From Gammaproteobacteria bacterium (GTDB lineage: Bacteria; Pseudomonadota; Gammaproteobacteria; Berkiellales; Berkiellaceae), in the NCBI GenBank assembly GCA_016191245.1, contig JACPOY010000028.1, forward strand, positions 1-64,000: DNA of 64,000 bases, given 5' to 3'. The position numbers and the translations under genes are program-made. The notes under the pieces were generated by a model, which saw only the letters and a list, made by a program, of their open reading frames with translations, was not told the origin of the DNA and made no database searches. Shown piece after piece: positions 17,542-25,565 of this stretch (position 1 is the first letter of the stretch; each line of letters opens with the position of its first letter).

Positions 17542-19182
17542 ATGCGCTTTGCAGCAAAGTTAATCCGTCTTATTCATATTAAAGTTGTTTTCCTTAAATA
17601 TGGTTTTGATAAATTCATTTGGTCTCATCCACAATTCTCTTCAATGCATTGGATGATTATTTTTTTCCCTTGGCGTTGGTTTGGTCAACAACCTTCGCCT
17701 TCAGGAGAAGATATTCGTTTGGCATTAAGTGAACTTGGCCCTATTTTTGTCAAGGTCGGTCAGCTTTTATCAACTCGTCGGGATTTACTTTCTGATGATG
17801 TGGCAGATGAGTTAGCAAAACTGCAAGATTGCGTACCACCTTTTTCAGGTATGCTCGCTAAAAATATGGTTGAAAAAAGCTTACAACAACCTCTAGAAGC
17901 TGTTTTTTCTGAATTTAACTTAGTACCCTTGGCTTCTGCATCCATTTCTCAAGTTCATAGCGCGACGCTTTTAACGGGTGAACGTGTCGTAGTAAAAGTG
18001 CTTCGTCCTAATATTCATCAGCAAGTTCTGCGCGATGTAGAGCTGATGGAAACCATTGCGCAATTTTTCGAAAATTTTATCAAAACCTCACGTCGTTTAC
18101 GCCCGATTGAAGTCGTTGCAGAAATTAAACAAACGTTAATTGATGAACTCGATTTATTAAGAGAAGCTGCAAATGCTTCACAATTACGACGTAATTTTAT
18201 CAATGCCGACACACTGCATGTGCCGCAAATTTACTGGCAGCAATCACGTAAAGATGTTTTAGTTATCGAGCGCGTTCATGGGATCCCCATCTCAAATGTT
18301 CAAAAATTAAAGGCCCACAACACCAACTTGAAAGTCTTGGCTGAGCGCGGCGTGGAAATTTTCTTCACTCAGGTTTTTAGGGATTGTTTTTTTCATGCAG
18401 ACATGCATCCTGGTAATATCTTCGTCATGATTGATGATCCTGCAAACCCTAAATATATTGCTGTTGATTTTGGTATTATGGGTACGCTTGGACCTGATGA
18501 TCAACGTTATTTGGGTGAAAACTTTTTAGCATTTTTTAAACGTGATTATCGTAAAGTAGCAGAACTCCATGTGCAATCTGGTTGGGTACCACCCACAACC
18601 CCCATTCATGCATTTGAAGCGGCGATTCGTACTGTCTGTGAGCCTATTTTTGAAAAACCCTTAAAAGAAATTTCTTTCGCGCAAACATTGATTCGATTAT
18701 TTCAAACCGCACAACGGTTTGATATGCAAGTTCAACCGCAGCTTCTACTGTTACAAAAGACCTTACTCAGCATTGAAGGTTTAGGGCGCCAACTTTATCC
18801 TGATTTGGATTTATGGCAAACCGCCAAACCTTTTCTAGAAAAATGGATGAAAAAACATTATGGACCACGTGCCTTTTTTGAAGGGTTGTGGAATAGATTG
18901 CCCCAATGGACAGATAAATTGCCTGAAGTACCAGAAGCTATCTATGACATCGCGCGCTTTTATCAAGACGAAACACATCGCTTAAAATATCAACAACTGC
19001 CCGCGTCACTAGTTGCTCAAAAAAAGCCTCTTGCTATTGGTCGAAAAATCTTTGGCGCAGCATTATTAATTTGCGCCACATTGGTTGCCCTTGCTGGCCC
19101 TTATGCCTCTGTTATTCAAGAGTATAGTGTTTGGATTTTTGGTGCAGGAATCGGTATTGGGTTAATGCTTCTCTTTATTTAA
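17542..19182 (+). CDS. ubiB: UbiB ABC1/ADCK-like kinase family protein
   Basis: 546 aa. Atypical kinase-like ATPase needed for ubiquinone synthesis. Motifs: LGPIFVKVGQLLSTRRDLL (the KxGQ signature), ASISQVHSATL (Ala-rich loop), VVKVLRP, FFHADMHPGNIFV and AVDFGIMG. Two membrane spans close the protein (FGAALLICATLVALAGPYA; WIFGAGIGIGLMLLFI). The ATG at 17542 is preceded by AAGGGA; an upstream in-frame start would overlap ubiJ by 18 codons. A terminator follows at 19252. Confidence 0.96.
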   Translation: MRFAAKLIRLIHIKVVFLKYGFDKFIWSHPQFSSMHWMIIFFPWRWFGQQPSPSGEDIRLALSELGPIFVKVGQLLSTRRDLLSDDVADELAKLQDCVPPFSGMLAKNMVEKSLQQPLEAVFSEFNLVPLASASISQVHSATLLTGERVVVKVLRPNIHQQVLRDVELMETIAQFFENFIKTSRRLRPIEVVAEIKQTLIDELDLLREAANASQLRRNFINADTLHVPQIYWQQSRKDVLVIERVHGIPISNVQKLKAHNTNLKVLAERGVEIFFTQVFRDCFFHADMHPGNIFVMIDDPANPKYIAVDFGIMGTLGPDDQRYLGENFLAFFKRDYRKVAELHVQSGWVPPTTPIHAFEAAIRTVCEPIFEKPLKEISFAQTLIRLFQTAQRFDMQVQPQLLLLQKTLLSIEGLGRQLYPDLDLWQTAKPFLEKWMKKHYGPRAFFEGLWNRLPQWTDKLPEVPEAIYDIARFYQDETHRLKYQQLPASLVAQKKPLAIGRKIFGAALLICATLVALAGPYASVIQEYSVWIFGAGIGIGLMLLFI

Positions 19183-19251
19183 ATCGATGCTTTTAATTTT
19201 TCCATTTATTGTATAGATTAATTTTTATGATAATGGTTATTACTATTTTTG

Positions 19252-19287
19252 AAAGGGCGCAACTTGTTGGCGCCCTTTAGTTTTTTT
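19252..19287 (+). terminator. Rho-independent terminator after the ubi operon
   Basis: Perfect 9-bp stem AAAGGGCGC / GCGCCCTTT with a 9-nt loop, followed by AG and seven T. It ends the ubiE-ubiJ-ubiB transcript and overlaps the stop of the converging small gene. Confidence 0.88.
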
Positions 19288-19540
19288 AAAACTCATCGCC
19301 TGGCATCAGATATGATAAAGCAAATCCTGCAGTACTACTGACCACTGATGACATAGTAAGCGTCGTTAACGCTGAGGTAGTAAATGGGACAACCGGCAGA
19401 CCACATAGTATCCCGAAAGCCGCGCCTGCAGGGATAGCAACGTAAGGCACATAAGCTTCAGACAATATCAAGCCTGAAAAAAATGCAATGATATTGCCTC
19501 CATTAATTCCATTTACTTCCTGTTGTGTTAGTTCTCTCAT
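19286..19540 (-). CDS. Double-glycine-leader peptide (bacteriocin/microcin-like precursor)
   Basis: 84 aa. The first 15 residues MRELTQQEVNGINGG are a classical double-glycine leader, like those cut and exported by ABC transporters with a C39 peptidase. The mature part would be about 69 residues: hydrophobic, Ala/Gly/Pro-rich, with one Cys. AAGG lies 8 nt before the ATG. A related leader (MRELTQSEFNVVSGG) starts the gene at 32873. No C39 exporter or immunity gene is adjacent. Leader class is seen in the sequence; antibacterial or signalling function is inference. Confidence 0.75.
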   Translation of the reverse strand: MRELTQQEVNGINGGNIIAFFSGLILSEAYVPYVAIPAGAAFGILCGLPVVPFTTSALTTLTMSSVVSSTAGFALSYLMPGDEF

Positions 19541-19638
19541 GATTTACTACCTTATATTCATGCTAATAAAAAAATGATAAAGTGCTTTAATGTAGTACTT
19601 TATGCGCACTGAATGACGCCCAAATATCATACCCTATT

Positions 19639-20409
19639 ATGCTAGAAATATTAAAAGATCCTTATCTTGAAACCCTGTCTTCAATAGAACATGGCTTCTT
19701 CACCCGCTTTGGCGGTGTCAGCAAAGGTATATATGCTTCACTCAATACTTGTTTCGAAAGTGGTGACTTACCTGACAATGTACGTGAAAATCGTCGTCGC
19801 ATTATGGCGCATTTTCATTATCCTTATGAGGCGCTCGTCTCGGTAAAAAATGTTCATGATGCAGGCGTGGTGGTGGTTGAAAGCACTTGGCCAGACAATG
19901 CCCCTCCCATCAGCGATGCCATGGTAACAAAACAAAAAAACATCGTTCTTGGTACTGATACCGCTGATTGCGCTTGTGTTTTATTTGCCGATGAAATCGC
20001 AGGGGTTGTTGGATTGTGTCATGCGGGTTGGAAAGGGGCTAAAAAAGGCATCATTGCAAATACCCTTTACGCCATGCAACAACAGGGGGCAACTTTTGAG
20101 AATATCAGTGCTGCTATCAGTCCTTGTATTGCGAAACAATCCTATGAAGTCAGTCATGATTTTTATCAGTCCTTTATCGATGATGATGAACAAAACCAAC
20201 TCTTATTTACCCCCTCAATCAACCCTCACCATTACCAATTTGATTTAAGGCAATTTGTTAAGAATAAATTAGAAGCATTGCGGTTAAAAAATATTGCAGC
20301 AATCGCTATTGATACTTATAGCGATGAACGCTTTTTTAGTTACCGTCGCACAACACATCGTAAAGATACTGATTTTGGCGGGCATTTTTCCTGTATCGCT
20401 TTAAAATAA
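19639..20409 (+). CDS. pgeF: PgeF/YfiH family multicopper-oxidase-fold protein (peptidoglycan editing factor)
   Basis: 256 aa of the YfiH (DUF152) family. The start region HGFFTRFGGVSKGIYASLN is diagnostic. The metal/active-site set is VHDAG, GTDTADCACVLFAD and GLCHAGWKG. YfiH-type proteins remove aberrant L-Ser-containing muropeptide intermediates in E. coli; purine-nucleoside activity is reported for homologues. No good ribosome site is visible before the only plausible ATG. It lies in the accessory block between ubiB and tatA. Confidence 0.88.
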   Translation: MLEILKDPYLETLSSIEHGFFTRFGGVSKGIYASLNTCFESGDLPDNVRENRRRIMAHFHYPYEALVSVKNVHDAGVVVVESTWPDNAPPISDAMVTKQKNIVLGTDTADCACVLFADEIAGVVGLCHAGWKGAKKGIIANTLYAMQQQGATFENISAAISPCIAKQSYEVSHDFYQSFIDDDEQNQLLFTPSINPHHYQFDLRQFVKNKLEALRLKNIAAIAIDTYSDERFFSYRRTTHRKDTDFGGHFSCIALK

Positions 20410-20529
20410 GTTATATAACTCATTCCTAAAGAAATCATCTTTTTCTTTCCAAGGACTGATGTTCTTTGTTAGAATTCTGCCATCTAAATTAGACCCAAAA
20501 GCAAAGAATCAAAAGAAAAGGCAAGAATA

Positions 20530-22251
20530 ATGAATATCACTCCTGTTTCTCTGTTTGCGCTTCCTCCTCTTCCAAATTCAAGCAAAAACCCAAATAATGC
20601 TTTACATCATGCTGCGTTGATAGGAGATACCGCGCGTATTAACGAGCTATTGCAAGCAGGCTATGATATGAATGCACCCGATGATTTTGGCCATTCTGCA
20701 TTAGATCTTGCAATCTATTATCATCAAACTGATGCTGCACTTTTATTGCTTAATCAGGGGGATCTTATTCAAAATGGTGTGCGGGATCTTACCTTAGCAC
20801 TTTCTCTTAATAATGAAACCGTTGCTAATGCAATTGTTCACCATCCACAATTTGATGGAGATTCTGTTGGTTATCGGGCTTTTGCGTCCAATCAAATTGC
20901 TATCTTAAATTATCTCAACAAAGAACAGATCCCCATGCCAATGACTAAGACATTATTGGTAGCAAAAATGCTTGCCCACAGATTTAGTCTTGATGGTGAA
21001 ATTAAGATAAATATTGATTCAAGAGAATTTTTTGTCGAATTAGAAGGTCATCATAATAAAGTAACCGCTTTAGAATGTTACCTATCCTTTCAAGAATATA
21101 TAGAAAACTTAAAAAAACAACCTACATTACCTGAATATTTTGATTCTTATCTTCATACACTCGAAGCCTTACAATTTGCAGCAAATGAAAATATCAATGG
21201 TCATCTCTATATGAGCAAATTGTATGAAAGTTATTTATCCCAAAGTCCAGTCCCCCTCTTTATTCCTTCAGGATGGGATGGTCACGCAGTAGGAATCGTT
21301 ATCTTTGGCGATTCCCTTTACAAATGTAACCGCGGCCAAGGGAGCGATCATGAGCATGGGATCGTCGCCTATCAAATAGGCAATTTTCAGGGCTTTGATG
21401 AAGCCTTGTTTGATAAACTACTCTATGCACTAGGTAGCTCAGATTTTATCCAAGTTGAACTCGATGAAATATTGGACTTAACAGAAATTGGACGTTTTGA
21501 AGCAGCCCCACAAACAGTAGGCAACTGCGCCTGGTTTAGTGCGATAGAAAGTGTGCATGCAATCTTATTAGCTGAAATGTCTGAACAAACTTCTTCTTCA
21601 AGCACAGCTGCCACGCTCGCTAATAGCATTTATAAAGATTGGTTAGATTTTGATTTAACTTACAGTCTGGCACAATTACAAAGCATTGGCTCTGAAAGCG
21701 CAAATGACGTTTTAGATTCTGTTTTAAACAGCATCTTATTATCTCAACACGACGCCCAAGATCCTAATCATATTGAAAGGGCTTTAAATATTCTCCAATT
21801 TGTTGAGAACCCACATCAATTATTATTTAGTATTGAAGATACCGAATTTGAACATGCTGTTCTCGATGAGATGAATGAATACATTGATATCTACCAAAAC
21901 AGTCATTGGTATGATTATGGCTATTTTTGGTTAGACAGTTATTTGGATATGTTTGACTTGAGTTTAACAGATCAAACCTATCATGATTATCAGCAATCAG
22001 TGGAGATGGGGCTGCAATTAACTAATTTAGTGACAATGCATCCGGATCTTTTATCTCCAACATCAGAGCTTACAAACACTACTGCGCCGACACCACTACG
22101 ATGGGAAGATATTTTTGGTCAACATCATGGGGTTTGTGCAACCAGTGACAAACCCGCTATTGCACCCCAATTGCAAGAAAATCATCTCTCTTTACCTATC
22201 TTTTCAGATCCAATGGTTGATGTAACTGAAATTGCCAAAGTTTTGATATAA
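20530..22251 (+). CDS. Ankyrin-repeat protein with possible cysteine-protease-like domain; candidate effector
   Basis: 573 aa, no signal peptide. Two ankyrin repeats at about residues 23-85 (NALHHAALIGDTARINELLQAG; GHSALDLAIYYHQTDAALLLLNQGD). The middle holds a GWDGHAVGIVIFG segment (His252) and then QTVGNCAWFSAIESVHA (Cys333). A Cys in GNCxW with an earlier conserved-looking His would fit a permuted papain-like active site; this is inference. The C-terminus is acidic and unrecognised. Ankyrin proteins of intracellular gammaproteobacteria are often type IV effectors. AAGG precedes the ATG. Monocistronic by spacing. Confidence 0.72.
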   Translation: MNITPVSLFALPPLPNSSKNPNNALHHAALIGDTARINELLQAGYDMNAPDDFGHSALDLAIYYHQTDAALLLLNQGDLIQNGVRDLTLALSLNNETVANAIVHHPQFDGDSVGYRAFASNQIAILNYLNKEQIPMPMTKTLLVAKMLAHRFSLDGEIKINIDSREFFVELEGHHNKVTALECYLSFQEYIENLKKQPTLPEYFDSYLHTLEALQFAANENINGHLYMSKLYESYLSQSPVPLFIPSGWDGHAVGIVIFGDSLYKCNRGQGSDHEHGIVAYQIGNFQGFDEALFDKLLYALGSSDFIQVELDEILDLTEIGRFEAAPQTVGNCAWFSAIESVHAILLAEMSEQTSSSSTAATLANSIYKDWLDFDLTYSLAQLQSIGSESANDVLDSVLNSILLSQHDAQDPNHIERALNILQFVENPHQLLFSIEDTEFEHAVLDEMNEYIDIYQNSHWYDYGYFWLDSYLDMFDLSLTDQTYHDYQQSVEMGLQLTNLVTMHPDLLSPTSELTNTTAPTPLRWEDIFGQHHGVCATSDKPAIAPQLQENHLSLPIFSDPMVDVTEIAKVLI

Positions 22252-22292
22252 GATAGAAAACAAGTATGGCATAGGATAACGAGGGAAGTTAT

Positions 22293-22625
22293 ATGACAGA
22301 CTGCTTATTTTGCAATATGGTGCATGGGAAAGTTCCAACGGAAAAAATATACGAGGATGAGCATATTTTTGTCATCAAAGATATTCATCCCAAAGCCAAA
22401 GTACATCTGTTAGTAATCCCTAAAATCCATATCGATAGTTTGGCCGAAGTGAAAGAAGAGCATGCACCTCTTTTAGGATATATGGTCACTTCTTTGAAAA
22501 ATTTTGCAAAAGAACAGGGTTTAGATTCATTTAGAACCATCGTCAATACCGGTGCAGGCAGTGGACAACAAATTTTTCATGTTCATTTTCATTTATTAGG
22601 TGGCACTAACATGCCAAAATTTTAG
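22293..22625 (+). CDS. hinT: HIT-family purine nucleoside phosphoramidase (HinT-like)
   Basis: 110 aa, typical length. The histidine triad is in QIFHVHFHLLGG near the C-terminus, with DCLFCNMVHGKVP at the start. HinT hydrolyses AMP-linked phosphoramidates in the cytoplasm. GAGGGAAG precedes the ATG. Followed directly by a REP-like core repeat and tatA. Confidence 0.93.
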   Translation: MTDCLFCNMVHGKVPTEKIYEDEHIFVIKDIHPKAKVHLLVIPKIHIDSLAEVKEEHAPLLGYMVTSLKNFAKEQGLDSFRTIVNTGAGSGQQIFHVHFHLLGGTNMPKF

Positions 22626-22634
22626 CCCTCTTGT

Positions 22635-22670
22635 CCCCTCTCCCCTTGCGGGAGAGGGTTAGGGTGAGGG
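22635..22670 (+). repeat. 36-bp REP-like core repeat
   Basis: Same 36 bp as 2126-2161 and 11435-11470. It starts 9 bp after the hinT stop and ends 22 bp before tatA, so any transcript crossing from hinT to tatA carries this hairpin. Confidence 0.85.
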
Positions 22671-22692
22671 CAAATAAATCATAGGAGCTAAC

Positions 22693-22872
22693 ATGGGTTT
22701 AACAGGTATCAGTCCAGGATCATTAATTTTAATATTTCTCATCGTTGTTTTATTATTTGGCACCAAAAAACTGCAAACCTTAGGTGAAGACTTAGGCAAA
22801 GCTTTAAAAGGTTTCCGAAAGGGACTCAAAGAAGTTCAAGACGAACCTGAGAATAAGAAAACTGATGTTTGA
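22693..22872 (+). CDS. tatA: Twin-arginine translocase subunit TatA
   Basis: 59 aa. Sequence [19 protein letters not shown] begins a single membrane span, followed by the hallmark [25 protein letters not shown] amphipathic helix and a charged tail. TatA polymerises to form the protein-conducting part of the Tat system for folded proteins. AGGAG lies 7 nt before the ATG. The stop overlaps tatB by 8 bases, so translation is coupled. Confidence 0.95.
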   Translation: MGLTGISPGSLILIFLIVVLLFGTKKLQTLGEDLGKALKGFRKGLKEVQDEPENKKTDV

Positions 22873-23101
22873 AATTGGTTTTTGGGAATTAGTAGTGGTG
22901 GGTATTGTGGCATTATGGGCCTTTGGCCCCACTAAATTATCTGCTATCACTCGCGTTCTGGCACGCTATCTTATTCGTGCCAAAAATTCCATTCAAACCA
23001 TTAAAAATGAGTTTGAACAAGAAATTCAAAAAACCAGCGAAAGCATTGAGTCACTTGAAAAGAAAAACACACAAACAAAATCTGACTCGGGGCAATCGTG
23101 A
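22865..23101 (+). CDS. tatB: Twin-arginine translocase subunit TatB
   Basis: 78 aa, short for Tat[26 protein letters not shown] is the TatB membrane span and hinge, followed by an amphipathic helix and a polar tail. TatB works with TatC as the twin-arginine signal receptor. Overlaps tatA by 8 bases and tatC by 4. Confidence 0.94.
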   Translation: MFEIGFWELVVVGIVALWAFGPTKLSAITRVLARYLIRAKNSIQTIKNEFEQEIQKTSESIESLEKKNTQTKSDSGQS

Positions 23102-23835
23102 ACGGCGTCGATCAATTCCTTCCTCATCTCATCGAATTACGAACACGCCTGATACGTTGTTTGCTAGCCTATCTCATTGTTGTGATACCACTCATCATTT
23201 TTAGTAGTGAATTATTTTCTTTAATCGCACGCCCCATATTAAGTTCATTACCCTCAAACGGATTATTAATTGCAACGCAAGTCGTCACTCCTTTTACCGC
23301 TCCCATTAAACTTGCTTTGTTTACAACAACTATTTTTTTGATCCCATTTTTTCTTTATCAGATCTGGTCTTTTGTTAAACCGGGCTTATACCCAAATGAA
23401 AAACGCACTATTTTGCCAGTACTCTTATTATCAACATGTCTTTTTTATATAGGGATGGCATTTTCGCATTTTGTGGTCTGCCCATTAGCCTTAAATTTTT
23501 TCATGCAAATCGCCCCTAAAGGGGTAACCGTCATGACTGATATCACGCACTACTTAGATTTCATATTGGTACTTTATTTTGCATTTGGGGTTTCATTTCA
23601 AGTACCCATCATTACCTTCATGCTTATTCGTGTTGGAATCACAAGTGTTGAGTCTCTTAAAAAACAACGCCCCTACATTATTGTTGGGGCGTTCGTTATT
23701 GGTATGCTACTCACACCACCTGATGTTATCTCACAATGCCTGTTAGCTATCCCTCTTTTAGGTTTATTTGAGAGCGGTTTGTTAATGTCCAAATGGTTGA
23801 TCCCCGCTCCAAATTCTCTGGTGAAAGATTCCTAG
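23098..23835 (+). CDS. tatC: Twin-arginine translocase subunit TatC
   Basis: 245 aa with six membrane spans. Signatures: HLIELRTRLIRCLLAYL at the start, FVKPGLYPNEKR in the first cytoplasmic/periplasmic loops, and ALNFFM near the third span. Start codon is GTG inside the tatB stop (GTGA overlap); TatB is read through 4 bases of overlap. No tatD follows; the next gene is convergent. Confidence 0.95.
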   Translation: MNGVDQFLPHLIELRTRLIRCLLAYLIVVIPLIIFSSELFSLIARPILSSLPSNGLLIATQVVTPFTAPIKLALFTTTIFLIPFFLYQIWSFVKPGLYPNEKRTILPVLLLSTCLFYIGMAFSHFVVCPLALNFFMQIAPKGVTVMTDITHYLDFILVLYFAFGVSFQVPIITFMLIRVGITSVESLKKQRPYIIVGAFVIGMLLTPPDVISQCLLAIPLLGLFESGLLMSKWLIPAPNSLVKDS

Positions 23836-23836
23836 G

Positions 23837-25384
23837 TTAATGCATTGTCATATGCTGCTTTAACTTAGGCTGCTGATCCATGCCAACCTGCTGCTGCGCA
23901 GATCGCTTTCCACCTTTTCTAAAAGCAGGTAAATATGCGGGCTTAGCATCCAATGCTTCAGGATATAACATCGCAGGTCTGCAATTATGAAAAAGCTTGG
24001 CAACATCATCAGCCTTAACTTGATATACCTTCAAATCATTAGAACGATCTGATTCAATACGATAGGCTTTTAATATCTCATCTCTGGCGCTTTTGGGCAG
24101 CCTAGGGATAGCAATGATTTTCCCTGATTGCATCTCAAGCGTATGTAACCGATTATGATTAGTTTGAATTGCTTCTATCACATCCTGAATATTGTTAATT
24201 TCCTTACCATTCACTTTAGCAATTAATGCACCATGAAAACCATCATAACCTTGTGTGTATTCGCTTTGTAAAATAGTATTGATGACGACTAATTGATCAC
24301 TTGCAGCTTCTTTTGTTTTATTACCATAAGATTTATTAGTGTCACTCATAAAGTTTTTCGTTACAGGTTGAACGACGATGCCCCCCCCTATCACATAATA
24401 GGTAGGTTGCTCGCCAAATGCGCGCGGGCCAATAATATGAGTCGATCCTAATGAGTTGGTTAATATTACTTTTTCAACACATGTTTTCCCGTCTCTTAAT
24501 ACTTCAAACGTCACCTCATCACCTATTTTGCTACTGTTGATGAGATATTTATAATCAATCCGTTTCATGGGCTCAACATGTACTGTGCCATCATTCCAGA
24601 TCTGGATACCATTGATTTTCATCAATACATCACCTTCTTGTAATTTTCCTTTTATACAAGAAAGCCCTGGAATAGAGCGAATTAAAATCCCCGTGTCATG
24701 CTCTCGCATCTTACATTGTTCTCTTAAATAGGAATTTTCCAGATTTTGTGTATCAATTCCCAATGTTGGAAAACCAATATTGTTTGATTCAACCTGACTA
24801 ATAAAATGAGAAAGCACAGAAGCTGGGATCATGTAGCCAATACTTTGACTGCCATTAATGCCTTGATGTACTACACCAACCACTTTACCATCACTGATAG
24901 CGGCTCCTCCGCTGTTACCGGGATTGATTGGCGCACTAACTTGTGAACTAAGAAGGATCTGTTCACCATGTGCATACATATCATTCTCAAGACGTGACAC
25001 GATACCGTCTGTAATACAATAACCTTCTCCTCCTCGTGGAAAACCATGCACCTCTACTTTTTGTTTGCGTGAAGGAGTCAAACCGATTGGTAAAGAGCTT
25101 GTTTTTTCCCAAAACTCCTCGCTATCAACTTCTAATTCTGCTAAATCGCAATCATGACTAAGCGCTCTCAACTTGGCATGATATTTGACCGAATCATTTG
25201 CTAATTGCACTTCTAAAAATATCGCACCACCAGCAACGTGAGCATTAGTAATAATTCGTTTTCCGTCGATAACAAAGCCTGAACCTGTCCATTTCTCGAT
25301 GGTCGGCGCTTTCCACGGAGTTTGATAATCATATTCCAAAGAAGTGGTATAAATTTTGACAGCAAAACTTTTTTCACCCAGCAT
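23837..25384 (-). CDS. Deg/HtrA-like serine protease with PDZ domain, no signal peptide
   Basis: 515 aa. A trypsin-like domain comes first: GSGFVIDGKRIITNAHV (His49), DCDLAELEV (Asp80), and INPGNSGG (Ser158), an intact triad. A PDZ domain follows (about residues 205-310: GILIRSIPG...GDVLMKINGIQIWNDG) and a second PDZ-like part (KVNGKEINNIQDVIEAI). The layout resembles eukaryotic-type Deg9/Deg-like proteases more than periplasmic DegP, and no signal peptide is seen, so it is either cytoplasmic or secreted by another route. Gln/Lys-rich C-terminus. GGGGGTG precedes the ATG. It is convergent with tatC, with one base between. Confidence 0.85.
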   Translation of the reverse strand: MLGEKSFAVKIYTTSLEYDYQTPWKAPTIEKWTGSGFVIDGKRIITNAHVAGGAIFLEVQLANDSVKYHAKLRALSHDCDLAELEVDSEEFWEKTSSLPIGLTPSRKQKVEVHGFPRGGEGYCITDGIVSRLENDMYAHGEQILLSSQVSAPINPGNSGGAAISDGKVVGVVHQGINGSQSIGYMIPASVLSHFISQVESNNIGFPTLGIDTQNLENSYLREQCKMREHDTGILIRSIPGLSCIKGKLQEGDVLMKINGIQIWNDGTVHVEPMKRIDYKYLINSSKIGDEVTFEVLRDGKTCVEKVILTNSLGSTHIIGPRAFGEQPTYYVIGGGIVVQPVTKNFMSDTNKSYGNKTKEAASDQLVVINTILQSEYTQGYDGFHGALIAKVNGKEINNIQDVIEAIQTNHNRLHTLEMQSGKIIAIPRLPKSARDEILKAYRIESDRSNDLKVYQVKADDVAKLFHNCRPAMLYPEALDAKPAYLPAFRKGGKRSAQQQVGMDQQPKLKQHMTMH

Positions 25385-25565
25385 ATCGCACCCCCAAGGA
25401 TTAACTTTTGCTCATTCAGAGAGTGACTCATCACCAACCCTCTATTTCAAGCATAGCCAATAATTGAGTATTCAACCCTTACTATTTAATCAGTAGTGGT
25501 TTGTCTGGGTTGAACTTATGAACAAGCGATAGAGCCTAAATACTATAATTTTAAAGGGGAATGGT

